A stretch of 53,908 nt of DNA from CBCXVS01 sp965178525 (lineage in GTDB: Bacteria; Tectomicrobia; Entotheonellia; Entotheonellales; Entotheonellaceae), in NCBI GenBank assembly GCA_965178525.1, contig CBCXVS010000009.1, positions 1-53,908 of the forward strand. The letters run 5' to 3'. How positions within the stretch are numbered: position 1 is the stretch's first letter; the number at the start of each line of letters is the position of its first letter. The position numbers and the translations under genes are program-made. The notes below the pieces were generated by a model. The model was not told the DNA's origin, made no database searches, and saw only the letters and a program-made list of their open reading frames with translations. Shown here piece by piece: positions 26,323 through 35,433 of this stretch.

Positions 26323-26880
26323 ATGACGCGGCTCCTGGTGACACTCATGATCTCTCTCGTGACGTCGGCGGTTGCGAGCGCCGTGCCCTACGCGTCTGCC
26401 GACGCCTCGTCATCGCAGGCGTATCAGGTGAAAGCCGCCTTTCTCTATAACTTTGCGAAATTCACCGAGTGGCCAGCGGACGCATTCAGCGATGCCCAGG
26501 CATCTCTGTGCTTATGCGTGCTCGGGACCGATCCCTTTGGGGACGCGCTCAAGCCTTTCAAAAAAACGACCGTGAGAAAAAGAAAACTCGTGATCAAATA
26601 TTTGGAGAGCCTGGAACAGCTCGACATCTGTCACATTCTTTTCATTAGCAGCTCAGAAAAAAATCAGTTGCTCCGCATCTTTGCCACCCTCGAAACGCTC
26701 CCGATCCTCACGGTAGGCGACATGGACCGATTCGCCCAAGCCGGGGGCGTCATTCGTCTTCTCATACAAAATAATAAGATCAGGTTCGCCATCAATATCG
26801 GTGCGGCAAAGCGCGCAGGGCTCACGATTAGTTCGAAGGTCTTACATCTGGCAGAAGAAATTATTGAGGATCCGCATTGA
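26323..26880 (+). CDS. YfiR family periplasmic protein (DUF4154)
   Basis: 185 residues with a signal peptide (LMISLVTSAVASAVPYASA). Family motifs: YQVKAAFLYNFAKFTEWP, CHILFISSSE, ILTVGDMDRFAQAGGVIRLL and the KIRFAINIGAAKRAGL end. YfiR is the periplasmic repressor of the YfiBNR diguanylate cyclase system of Pseudomonas. Here it sits between a TonB receptor and a hybrid histidine kinase, so it may modulate that kinase's periplasmic sensor instead (inference). The kinase ATG follows 11 bp after its stop. Confidence 0.9.
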   Translation: MTRLLVTLMISLVTSAVASAVPYASADASSSQAYQVKAAFLYNFAKFTEWPADAFSDAQASLCLCVLGTDPFGDALKPFKKTTVRKRKLVIKYLESLEQLDICHILFISSSEKNQLLRIFATLETLPILTVGDMDRFAQAGGVIRLLIQNNKIRFAINIGAAKRAGLTISSKVLHLAEEIIEDPH

Positions 26881-26891
26881 GGGGTGCACAA

Positions 26892-29750
26892 ATGTTGTCC
26901 ATCCTCCAAGACCTCTCCATCAAACGCAAACTGTGGGCGATCATCATGCTCACGAGTGCTCTCGTCTTGGTTATCGCTTCGACCGCGTTTGTGATGAATG
27001 AGCTACACACCTTCCGGGGGACGATGGTCGAACAACTGTCTACCCTGGCGCAAGTGATCGGACAGAATAGTACGGCGGCGCTCGCCTTTGGGGATACCGA
27101 AGCCGCAGCGGACATGCTCTCGGCCTTGCATGCCAAGCCGCATATCACCTCTGCTATACTCTATACCAACGATGGCGCACGCTTTGCCTATTATGGCGCG
27201 GACAGTCCGGAATTCGAAGCCACATCAGCACCCTCGCACCGCATCGCCTATCAGACTTGGCAGCAACGCATGGCCGCTTCAGAGGCAGGCAGCGAACATC
27301 ACGTGGTCATCGAAAACCGCCTCCACCTGCTACGCGCCATCATGCTCGATGACGAAGAAGTCGGCGCCATCCATCTGGCCTCGAATTTTAGCGAACTCTA
27401 TAGCAGAATCACACATTATAGCGGCATTGCGGCCGCCGTCCTGGTCGCGTCTCTGTTCCTAGGAATGCTGCTCTCATCACGTCTGCAACGCGTCATCTCC
27501 CAACCCATTTTCGCCTTGACACAGACCGTCAAACGCATTTCGGAGAGCAAAAATTATACCACCCGGGCCGCGAAGCAAGGGCGTGACGAGATTGGCATCC
27601 TGGTGGATGGTTTTAATGAGATGTTGGCGCAAATTCAAGTGCGTGACGCCCAACTCGAACAGCACCGTGAACATCTCGAAGAGCAAGTCGCCCTCCGGAC
27701 AGCCGAACTCTCTCAGACCGTGACCGATCTGCAACAGGCCAAAGAGGCTGCGGAATCGGCGAATCGCGCCAAGAGTGAATTTTTAGCCAATATGAGCCAC
27801 GAGATCCGCACGCCCATGAATGGGGTTTTGGGGATGATCGAGATCCTCTTAGACACGAACTTAACGGACAAGCAGCAGCACTTTGCCACCACGGTACGCC
27901 GCTCGGCGGAATCCCTCCTGGATATCGTCAACGACATTCTCGATTTCTCCAAGATTGAGGCCGGCAAGCTGGACTTGGATTGTCTCGACTTTGCCTTTCG
28001 CGAAACGGTGGAAGAGCTGGTCACCCTGTTTGCCGAACGCGCCTACAGCAAAGGCTTGGAGCTGGGCTGCCTGATTGAGGATGGCATCCCATCGATGCTT
28101 CGCGGCGACCCCGTACGCCTGCGCCAGATCCTCACGAACCTGCTGGGCAATGCCATTAAGTTCACCAATCAGGGAGAGGTCGTGGTCCGCATCGCTCTGG
28201 CCGAGGCGTCGCAGGACAGTGTGGTTCTACGCTGTGAGGTGCGCGATACCGGTATCGGGATGGTTCCCGAGGTGCAAACCCGTATCTTCGAGTCGTTTTC
28301 GCAGACCGATGGCTCGACGACCCGCCAGTATGGTGGCACCGGGCTGGGGCTGGCCATTACGAAACAATTGGCGGAGATCATGGGTGGCGCCATCGGCGTG
28401 AAGAGTCAGGTCGGACAAGGCTCTACCTTTTGGTGCCATCTACGATTTGCGACCAGCACGGCTGAGCACCCCTTGGCCATCGACTCTGAGCAACGTCTCC
28501 AGGATTTCCGCGTGCTCATCGTCGATGATAACGCGGCCAATCGAGAGATTTTGCATCATCAAGTGAGGTCCTGGGGCATGCTCGACGATAGCGCCTCGGA
28601 TGCCGTGCAAGCCCTGGCGATGCTACGCGCGGCCGAGGGCCGAGGTATTCCCTATGATTTGGCCATCTTGGATATGCAAATGCCCCACATGGACGGCCTT
28701 GCGCTCGCCCGTGTCATTCGGGACGAGCCGGCGATTGCGGCGATGCCGTTGGTGATGCTGACGTCTGTGGGACTGCACGGCGACACCTTGGCCGTACGGC
28801 AAGCCGGCATTGCGGCGTACTTGAGCAAACCGGTGCGGCAATCTCAGCTATACACGTGCCTCGTCAAGGCCTTGGGGCTCTCCGATGAGCAGATTATCCC
28901 GCCGCTCACCACCGCTTCCAGCCCGCCGACGGAAGAGGCGGTGTTCCAAGGCCGCGTGCTGTTAGCTGAAGACAATCGGGTGAACCAGGAAGTGGCCATT
29001 GAAATGTTGGAACGTCTAGGTTGCCAGATTGAGGTTGCGAATAATGGGCAAGAAGCCGTCGCGGCGACTACGCACACCGCCTACGACCTCATTTTGATGG
29101 ATTGTCAGATGCCGGTGATGGATGGTTATGCCGCAACGCAGGCCATCAAAGCGCAAGAGACGGCGGCGCGCAAATGTCCTCCCATCATTGCGCTGACGGC
29201 TCACGCGATGCGGGGCAACCGCGAGCAATGTCTCGCAGCCGGGATGGACGGTTATCTGAGCAAACCCTTCAACCTGCAAAGCTTGTACGACATCTTATCA
29301 CGCTGGTTGCCACAGCAATCCGGTTCTCTGCCCCTCTCGGCGCCCGCAGCCCCTCCTCCCCCGACGGAGACCGCCCCGGCCCTGGAGCTGGCGAACGCCA
29401 CTCCGTCCCCGCTCGACCGGCAACGGTTAGATGCCATCCGTGCGCTGCAGCAAAAGGGGAAGCCGGACATCCTCGTCCGGTTGATCACGGCATATTTGAG
29501 CGAAACGCCTGCCTTACTGGCCACTTTACACGATGCCGTCACCCAAGGTGATGAGACGGCTATGGAGCACGCAGCCCACACCCTCAAGTCCTGCAGCAAT
29601 AACGTGGGTGCGTTGCAGTTAGCGGCGTACTGTGAGCAATTGGAGACGATGGAGCCCACCAAGGCCGCCGCATCCACCGCCGACCTCGTCGCACAAATTG
29701 AGACCGAATATAGCGCCGTAAAGGAAGCGTTAACCCGCCTCCGTACATAA
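26892..29750 (+). CDS. Hybrid sensor histidine kinase/response regulator with HPt domain
   Basis: 952 residues. Order: TM1 (WAIIMLTSALVLVIASTAFV), a CHASE8-like periplasmic domain, TM2 (AAAVLVASLFLGMLL), HAMP, HisKA with phospho-His in NMSHEIRTPMNG, HATPase (GTGLGLAITKQLAEIMGG), REC1 (VLIVDDN, Asp in LAILDMQMP), REC2 (Asp in LILMDCQMPVMDG) and a C-terminal HPt with HAAHTLKSCSNNVGA. It holds a full phosphorelay in one chain, but no output regulator is adjacent. ATG at 26892 is preferred (GAGGGG upstream) over a TTG at 26877. Confidence 0.93.
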   Translation: MLSILQDLSIKRKLWAIIMLTSALVLVIASTAFVMNELHTFRGTMVEQLSTLAQVIGQNSTAALAFGDTEAAADMLSALHAKPHITSAILYTNDGARFAYYGADSPEFEATSAPSHRIAYQTWQQRMAASEAGSEHHVVIENRLHLLRAIMLDDEEVGAIHLASNFSELYSRITHYSGIAAAVLVASLFLGMLLSSRLQRVISQPIFALTQTVKRISESKNYTTRAAKQGRDEIGILVDGFNEMLAQIQVRDAQLEQHREHLEEQVALRTAELSQTVTDLQQAKEAAESANRAKSEFLANMSHEIRTPMNGVLGMIEILLDTNLTDKQQHFATTVRRSAESLLDIVNDILDFSKIEAGKLDLDCLDFAFRETVEELVTLFAERAYSKGLELGCLIEDGIPSMLRGDPVRLRQILTNLLGNAIKFTNQGEVVVRIALAEASQDSVVLRCEVRDTGIGMVPEVQTRIFESFSQTDGSTTRQYGGTGLGLAITKQLAEIMGGAIGVKSQVGQGSTFWCHLRFATSTAEHPLAIDSEQRLQDFRVLIVDDNAANREILHHQVRSWGMLDDSASDAVQALAMLRAAEGRGIPYDLAILDMQMPHMDGLALARVIRDEPAIAAMPLVMLTSVGLHGDTLAVRQAGIAAYLSKPVRQSQLYTCLVKALGLSDEQIIPPLTTASSPPTEEAVFQGRVLLAEDNRVNQEVAIEMLERLGCQIEVANNGQEAVAATTHTAYDLILMDCQMPVMDGYAATQAIKAQETAARKCPPIIALTAHAMRGNREQCLAAGMDGYLSKPFNLQSLYDILSRWLPQQSGSLPLSAPAAPPPPTETAPALELANATPSPLDRQRLDAIRALQQKGKPDILVRLITAYLSETPALLATLHDAVTQGDETAMEHAAHTLKSCSNNVGALQLAAYCEQLETMEPTKAAASTADLVAQIETEYSAVKEALTRLRT

Positions 29751-29829
29751 GTGCCTGAACAGAATTAAATTCATATTTTTCCTCTGGAAAAACGATGTCG
29801 CTCATTTTGTCCAGGTACTTAACGGTAGC

Positions 29830-30249
29830 TTACAGCCCCAACTTGGCGCGTACCGTCGCATGAATGCGCTCTGCTTCCGGCCGATTCCCCAGGCTACCCA
29901 TGCGAACCCGCAACTGCGTGCTCTGATCGCTCTCGGGTTTCAGCGCCACATAAACCATCGGGCCCGCCGTGGGCTGCGCCTCGAGCGTCCCTCCCAGACC
30001 ATCTCGAGCCTGGGCGCGAATTCGATATTGCCGCTCCGTCAGCCCTGCCAGCGTGGCGTCCCACACCTGCTCTAAAGTAAAGGGATACGTCCAAGACAGG
30101 GTCCGATTGACATAGGAGTAAAGTCCTGTACCCACAGATGTCTGAGGATAAACCTTGGCGCATCCGGTGAGCACAAGGCTTACGCCGACAACTGCCAAAA
30201 TCCCCCATAGCGCCAGCCTCTGGCACGTCTCTTTCATGTGACACACCAT
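29830..30249 (-). CDS. DUF3568-like lipoprotein
   Basis: 139 residues with a lipobox (VVGVSLVLTGC). The mature region GTGLYSYVNRTLSWTYPFTLEQVWDAT and late MGSLGNRPEAERIHATVRAKL fit the DUF3568 family of small periplasmic lipoproteins of unknown role. It starts 2 bp after the enoyl-CoA hydratase stop, so it is probably co-transcribed. An alternative ATG is at 30237. Confidence 0.7.
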   Translation of the reverse strand: MVCHMKETCQRLALWGILAVVGVSLVLTGCAKVYPQTSVGTGLYSYVNRTLSWTYPFTLEQVWDATLAGLTERQYRIRAQARDGLGGTLEAQPTAGPMVYVALKPESDQSTQLRVRMGSLGNRPEAERIHATVRAKLGL

Positions 30250-30251
30250 GT

Positions 30252-31040
30252 CTAGCGATGCTGAAACTTAGGCAACCGTTTGTTAATAAAGGCATCGACA
30301 CCTTCACGGACATCTTCGGTTTGGAAGATCTTGGCGAAGAGATCGGCTTCGATTTTCAGGCCGTCATCCAAGTTCGTGCCGAGACCGCGATTGACGGCTT
30401 GTTGGATATAGCGCAGCGCCACACCGGCCATACCTGACATTTTCGCTGCTATTTCTTTTGTGGCCGACACCACCTCGCCTGACGGGACCACTTGATTAGC
30501 CAGTCCGATCCGCAGGGCTTCCTCCGCTCCGATCGGATCGCCAAGATACATTAACTCCTTGGCAATCCCGGACCCGACCAACCGCGGTAAGCGCTGCGTG
30601 CCGCCGGCACCTGGGAACAGCCCCAGCTTAATTTCGGGCTGGCCCAGTTGCGCGTGTTCGGCCACAATGCGCAGATCACACGCCATCGCGACTTCCAGGC
30701 CGCCGCCCAATGCCAACCCGTTCACCGCCGCGAGGGTCGGTTTTCCCAGATTGGCGATCTTGGCCAGGCCGCCATGTAACGTGTTCGCCATCCTTTCCGC
30801 CCCGCCCGGTTCCATCATGCGGGGAAACTCTTTAATATCGAAGCCGGCACAAAACGCCCGCTCACCCTCGCCGGTAATGATGGCCACAACCACCTCATCA
30901 TCCGAGGCCAGGCCCGTAAAACACGCGTCGAGTTCTTCCACCATCTGCGGATGCAGCACATTCAACGGGGGATTGGTCAACGTCACGATGGCCACGGGTC
31001 CCTCTTTCTCCAGGCGAATCATCTGCCAATCGGCTGCCAT
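30252..31040 (-). CDS. Enoyl-CoA hydratase/isomerase family protein
   Basis: 262 residues, crotonase fold. The oxyanion-hole segments are visible: FCAGFDIKEFPRM and ALGGGLEVAMACDLRIVAEHAQLGQPE, with Glu in the LGQPEIKLGLFPGAGGTQRL block that is typical of hydratases. It acts on acyl-CoA double bonds in beta-oxidation or related pathways; specificity is not decidable. GGAGTGAG precedes the ATG. The DUF3568 lipoprotein follows. Confidence 0.92.
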   Translation of the reverse strand: MAADWQMIRLEKEGPVAIVTLTNPPLNVLHPQMVEELDACFTGLASDDEVVVAIITGEGERAFCAGFDIKEFPRMMEPGGAERMANTLHGGLAKIANLGKPTLAAVNGLALGGGLEVAMACDLRIVAEHAQLGQPEIKLGLFPGAGGTQRLPRLVGSGIAKELMYLGDPIGAEEALRIGLANQVVPSGEVVSATKEIAAKMSGMAGVALRYIQQAVNRGLGTNLDDGLKIEADLFAKIFQTEDVREGVDAFINKRLPKFQHR

Positions 31041-31108
31041 AGCCTCACTCCTATGAAAAATCGACTTGTCTTCGTGTTCCTTGGAGTCCTTCGCGGCTCC
31101 CTTTGCAT

Positions 31109-31753
31109 CTACAAGGACTGATCGCGGAAATACTGGTTGATGTCTTCGATATACTGTTTAATCTGGGGTAAATTCGGATTGACGGCAACGGCCCGCTCAA
31201 AGTATTCCAGGGCTTTGTGAAGATTGCGCAGGCCCAAATAACACAGGCCGGCGCCACTCAAAGCGCCAAAATGTACCGGATTGAGTTCGAGTGTCCGGTC
31301 GCAATCGGCAATCGACTTGTCGTAATCCTGCATGAGGTAATAGGTCGTGGCCCGCTTGTTATATCCTTCCGCAAAGTCGGAGAGCCGCTCGATGACGTCC
31401 GTGAAAATGTCCACGGCCTGCTGCAAGGCGCCGCGCTGCATCGCGACCATGCCCATCTGCAGATGGGCATCCACCTCCGTATTCCCCGATCGATGCCAGA
31501 TATACCACAGCGCCTGCTCGGCCGCTTGTCGCACCAGGACATCATCGTCACGTAGCGCCTCCGCGAGCGGCTGAATCGCCCGTTGATCACCCAAGCGCGC
31601 CAGCACGTCGACGGCCTCACGGCGTTCCGCGGTGCTGCCACGTTGGAGTAGCACAATGGATTGGCTCACCGGTTCTGCCGCTCCATTGCTCGCTGCCAGC
31701 CCCAGCACCAGTATCCCCACTGTCCACAGGATGAGCCATCCTTCCGTGATCAT
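31109..31753 (-). CDS. Exported HEAT-repeat/TPR protein
   Basis: 214 residues from the ATG at 31753 (GGAGAGG upstream; the frame is open to 31837). A signal peptide (LILWTVGILVLGLAAS) is followed by a HEAT-like pair (LARLGDQRAIQPLAEALRDD, then LVRQAAEQALW). Three or so TPR units come next (DFAEGYNKRATTYYLMQDYD, HFGALSGAGLCYLGLRNLHK). It is a protein-protein interaction scaffold in the periplasm or on the membrane; its partner is unknown. It lies 31 bp after the deacetylase gene. Confidence 0.8.
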   Translation of the reverse strand: MITEGWLILWTVGILVLGLAASNGAAEPVSQSIVLLQRGSTAERREAVDVLARLGDQRAIQPLAEALRDDDVLVRQAAEQALWYIWHRSGNTEVDAHLQMGMVAMQRGALQQAVDIFTDVIERLSDFAEGYNKRATTYYLMQDYDKSIADCDRTLELNPVHFGALSGAGLCYLGLRNLHKALEYFERAVAVNPNLPQIKQYIEDINQYFRDQSL

Positions 31754-31784
31754 ATGCTTTTCCTCTCCACCCTTCATGAGGGTC

Positions 31785-32729
31785 TCAGGCCGGCGCCTGC
31801 GTATCAGCGGCGGGTGGATACGCCGCTGACGTTGCAACCAGGCGGCAAGCCGTACGGATGGTATTACAATGCGCTTCTACGATATCCTGAATCTGTGGCG
31901 CGTATCCGCCTCCCATGGTGATCACGACGGGAATCCCGGCCTCGCGGCACGTCGTCAGAACATAGGCATCCCGCTGACGCAAGCCGTCCATCGACAGTGC
32001 CAAACGGCCGAGTTGATCGCCATCATACGGATCCACGCCCGCTTGGTACCACACCATGGCCGGCCGCACCTCCCGCAACATGGCCGGGATGTGGGCTCGG
32101 AGCGCCGCCAGATACGCGGCATCGCCGGTGCCGTCCGGCAAGTTCACATCGAGATTGCTGCGCGCCTTGCGGAACGGATAGTTTTTTTCGCCATGGAACG
32201 AGCACGTAAAGACGCGCGAATCGTTTTGAAAAATCGTGGCCGTGCCGTTGCCCTGATGCACGTCACAATCGATCACCGCGGCTCGTTGCAGCCCATGGTC
32301 ACGCTGCAACACCCGAATGGCAACCGCCATATCATGAAAGACGGAAAAGCCCTCGCCATGATCCGTAAAGGCATGGTGCGACCCGCCAGCCAAATTTGCC
32401 GCCAGACCATGCTCGAAAGCGAGAAGGCTGGCGGTGATCGTGCCATGCACCGCCAACCGCGCCCGCCGCACCAACGCTTCGGACCACGGCAGACCCAGCA
32501 GACGCATCTCTTGGCGGCTCATCGCGCCCGCCAGAAAACGCTCGACATAGTCAGGCGTATGCACCAGTAGCAGATCCGCTAGCGCCACCGGCACCGGCGG
32601 CACGACATGGCTCGCGTGTACGGTACCCTCCGTCATCAACTGGGCGTAGACCAGGCTGTATTTCTGTATCGGGAAGCGGTGGCTCGTGCCAATATCGACG
32701 ACATAATCAGGATGATAGGTGACGAACAT
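31785..32729 (-). CDS. Histone deacetylase-family (AcuC/acetylpolyamine amidohydrolase-like) hydrolase
   Basis: 314 residues from MFVTYHPDYVVDIGTSHRFP. Zn-hydrolase signatures: GGSHHAFTDHGEGFSVFHD, the metal ligands in DCDVHQGNG, FHGEKNYPFRK, then QAGVDPYDGDQLGRL, and the catalytic Tyr in MGGGYAP. Bacterial members deacetylate acetyl-lysine, acetylpolyamines or small acetyl compounds. The start at 32729 has GAAGGG 9 nt upstream; an open extension to 32882 is unlike the family. Confidence 0.92.
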   Translation of the reverse strand: MFVTYHPDYVVDIGTSHRFPIQKYSLVYAQLMTEGTVHASHVVPPVPVALADLLLVHTPDYVERFLAGAMSRQEMRLLGLPWSEALVRRARLAVHGTITASLLAFEHGLAANLAGGSHHAFTDHGEGFSVFHDMAVAIRVLQRDHGLQRAAVIDCDVHQGNGTATIFQNDSRVFTCSFHGEKNYPFRKARSNLDVNLPDGTGDAAYLAALRAHIPAMLREVRPAMVWYQAGVDPYDGDQLGRLALSMDGLRQRDAYVLTTCREAGIPVVITMGGGYAPQIQDIVEAHCNTIRTACRLVATSAAYPPAADTQAPA

Positions 32730-32960
32730 ACCGGTGTGCCCTTCAGCCTGTGCACCCTGGCAGCGATGCCGGTGCATTTTGACGACCCCCATGCCGCAAC
32801 ACCGGTTGCGGGGAGAGCAGTCGCGAGTCACAATAAATTGCCGGCGCACGGCGCAGCCGTACCAGCATGATGCAGCTTTCACTCTATCATTATTATTTGC
32901 ACAGGATCAAGCTCAGGCATCGAGGTGAAGCATGTCTGGGCAAGAGAGGAGACGGAGGTC

Positions 32961-34682
32961 ATGCGGCGAAAAAAAAAGTGGATCGTTCTGGCGCTTCTCG
33001 TCATCATCATCGGCGTTGGCATTGCGCTAGCCCGGCGCCAACCCCGTATTGAGTCAGGAAGCTACCTGGTCGTGCCGATTGCGGGCAGTTACTCCGATGC
33101 GCCCACGCCCACCCTCTCACGCGAACTCGTCGGCGCCTCACACCATAGTTTGACCAATTTGCTTTTGCAGCTGCGCAAAGCCAGCGTCGATGCTCGCCTG
33201 CGGGGCGTGGTCCTCAAAATCGAACCGCTCGGCCTCTCTTTTGCGCAACTCCAAGAGTTACGCGATGCCCTACAAACCCTCCGTACGGCCGGCAAACACG
33301 TGATTGCCTGGGTGACAGGCGAAGACACCAGTGGGAATGGAGAGTATTATCTCGCGAGTGTGGCCAACCAAGTGTATTTTGCCGGCAATGCGCTGCTGCC
33401 GCTCATCGGTCTACAGGCCAATTATATGTTTCTCGGTGGCATCTGGGAAAAGTTGGACATCGACGTGCAGGTCGAACAGGTGAAGGAGTATAAAACGTTC
33501 GGCGATTTTCTCGTCCGTAAAACCATGTCCGACGCCCATCGGGAAATGGCCAACTCCCTGCTCGACAACCTCAATGCGCAACTTTTGCGGGATATTGCCG
33601 AGGCGCGCAACGTGACGCCAACGGAAGTACAAGCCTTTATCGATGCCCCCACGCTCACCGCGGAGGACTATCTGCAGGCGGGCTTAATCGATGATATCCG
33701 CTACTTCGATACCGTCCTTGACGACCTGAAAGGTCCGGGTGACGCCAAGGCGTCAACGGTTTCCCTGGCGACCTATCGCCAGGTGAAGCCGACCGCCTTG
33801 GGCTTGATGAGCGGCCCCAAAATGGCGGTGGTCTTGGGCGTTGGTGGCATCACGACAGGCAAGAGCGGCTGGAGCGCCATGGGCAACACGATGGGGTCCG
33901 ATACGATTACCGCGGCCCTTGACGCTGCTGCTGCCGATGACGCGATTCGGGCCATCGTGTTTCGGGTCGATAGCCCCGGCGGTTCCGCTCTCGCTTCCGA
34001 TCTGATCTGGCACGTGGTCGCCCGAGCCAAGCAGAAAAAACCCGTGATCGTCTCCATGTCCGGCACGGCCGCCTCCGGCGGCTACTACGTCTCCGCCAAC
34101 GCCACCCGTATCGTCGCCGAACCGGCAACCCTGACCGGCTCGATCGGCATTGTCTTCTCGCATGCCAATGTGCAGGGCTTTTTCGCCAAACTCGGCATCC
34201 GTACGGAAACCCTGCACCGTGGGCAATACGCCCGCTTATTTGACACCTCGCGCAGTTGGTCGCCAGCCGAACGGCAGCAGGTACAACGGGTTATGGACGC
34301 CCTGTACCATACTTTCATCCGCAAGGTTGCCGACGGCCGGGGCTTGGAGATCGAGGCGGTGGATCGCATCGGCCGAGGCCGTGTGTGGACGGGTGAGCAG
34401 GCGAAAGACAACGGGTTGGTGGACGAGCTAGGCGGGATGGCCACCGCGCTGCAACTGGCAAAAAAAGAGGCCGGCATGGCCGCAGACGAAGCGGTGGAAC
34501 TCGTGTTCTATCCCAAGCCCAAAGGGATTTTGAGTGCTCTGCTCGAACATCTCAGCCGCACGGTGAACACGCCGGTTGTCCTGCCCAAGCCCTTGCAGGA
34601 GGTAATGGCTCGACTGTCGCTATTCGCCACAGCAGAACCCGGTCCGCTGCTGGCGATGCCGGTACTTTTGCAGATCCGTTAG
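32961..34682 (+). CDS. sppA: Signal peptide peptidase SppA, 67K long form
   Basis: 573 residues from the ATG at 32961. One N-terminal membrane anchor (WIVLALLVIIIGVGIALA) precedes two fused crotonase-like S49 domains, as in the long SppA form. The general base Lys is expected in the first domain (VKEYKTFGDFLVRKTMSD) and the Ser nucleophile in the second (MSGTAASGGYYVSANA, then LTGSIGIVF). It degrades leftover signal peptides in the inner membrane. A mazEF relic follows. Confidence 0.93.
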   Translation: MRRKKKWIVLALLVIIIGVGIALARRQPRIESGSYLVVPIAGSYSDAPTPTLSRELVGASHHSLTNLLLQLRKASVDARLRGVVLKIEPLGLSFAQLQELRDALQTLRTAGKHVIAWVTGEDTSGNGEYYLASVANQVYFAGNALLPLIGLQANYMFLGGIWEKLDIDVQVEQVKEYKTFGDFLVRKTMSDAHREMANSLLDNLNAQLLRDIAEARNVTPTEVQAFIDAPTLTAEDYLQAGLIDDIRYFDTVLDDLKGPGDAKASTVSLATYRQVKPTALGLMSGPKMAVVLGVGGITTGKSGWSAMGNTMGSDTITAALDAAAADDAIRAIVFRVDSPGGSALASDLIWHVVARAKQKKPVIVSMSGTAASGGYYVSANATRIVAEPATLTGSIGIVFSHANVQGFFAKLGIRTETLHRGQYARLFDTSRSWSPAERQQVQRVMDALYHTFIRKVADGRGLEIEAVDRIGRGRVWTGEQAKDNGLVDELGGMATALQLAKKEAGMAADEAVELVFYPKPKGILSALLEHLSRTVNTPVVLPKPLQEVMARLSLFATAEPGPLLAMPVLLQIR

Positions 34683-34793
34683 GGGTTGACGGATGACGCC
34701 TCATACAGTAATTACTTGGAGGGTGATTTCATGAACAGCTCTATCCGCACCAGAGTTTTACAATAGTTTCTCATGCTTCAACTGGAGAATTCT

Positions 34794-35060
34794 ATGGATT
34801 CTATCAAGACAAGGCTCGTACGCATTGGGAATTCACAAGGTATTCCTATACCGCAAGCCTTATTGGAGCAATGTCATTTACAGGGCGACCTGGAACTTGA
34901 ACCTCACAGCGGTTATCTTATCATTCGTTCGGCCTCAAAACTGAGAGCTGACTGGGAATAGGCGTTTCAAGCCATGGCAGAGCAAGGAGACGATCAACTT
35001 CTTGAGGGTGAGGTTATGCTTGAGAATGACTGGGACCAAGACGAGTGGGAGTGGTCGTGA
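34794..35060 (+). pseudogene. mazE: MazE-type (AbrB-fold) antitoxin, interrupted by TAG
   Basis: GGAG precedes the ATG at 34794. The N-terminus TRLVRIGNSQGIPIPQALLE is a MazE DNA-binding domain. A TAG at 34959-34961 stops it after RADWE. The same frame then continues AFQAMAEQGDDQLLEG ... DWDQDEWEWS to TGA at 35058-35060, exactly the expected MazE tail that wraps the toxin. CAG to TAG would explain it. The restored protein has 88 residues. Its TGA overlaps the mazF GTG (GTGA). The truncated DNA-binding part could still be made. Confidence 0.8.
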
Positions 35061-35372
35061 GGCGCTTTGATGTGTATCTGGTTAATCTGGATCCGACACA
35101 AGGACAGAAATCCGGAAAACACGCCCAGCTCTCATCGTGTCACCAGATGAGATGAATCGTCAAATCAGGACCGTCATCATTGCGCCGATGACGACACAAG
35201 GTAGAGCATATCTCTCGCGCGTGCCTGTCACATTTCAAGCGCAAAGCGGCTACGTCGTGCTCGATCAGCTCCGCACAGTTGATAAACGCCGACTACTCAG
35301 GAGACTGGGCGCTATTGAGCGCCAAACGGCGGAACAAGTCTGCAGGTATTACGTGAGATGTTCTCACTGTAA
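35057..35372 (+). pseudogene. mazF: MazF-type toxin, two frameshifts
   Basis: GTG at 35057 starts RRFDVYLVNLDPTQGQ. A missing G near 35106 (CAGAAATC where CAGGAAATC would read QEIRKTRPAL) shifts the frame. It then runs SPDEMNRQIRTVIIAPM ... GYVVLDQLRTVDKRRL. A missing C near 35340 breaks the last ten codons (restored QVLREMFSL then TAA at 35370-35372). MazF is an mRNA-cleaving toxin. With its antitoxin also broken, the module is probably dead. Confidence 0.8.
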
Positions 35373-35382
35373 CGGAACTCCC

Positions 35383-35409
35383 GGGCCGCGCGCTTGGGCG
35401 CTGCGGCCC
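35383..35409. terminator. Bidirectional hairpin between mazF and ftsH
   Basis: GGGCCGC and GCGGCCC form a perfect 7-bp stem with a GC-rich, partly self-complementary loop, placed between two converging genes. No T-tract is evident, so termination is inferred. Confidence 0.45.
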
Positions 35410-35433
35410 ATAGGCCAATTCGTGCGCATTCTT

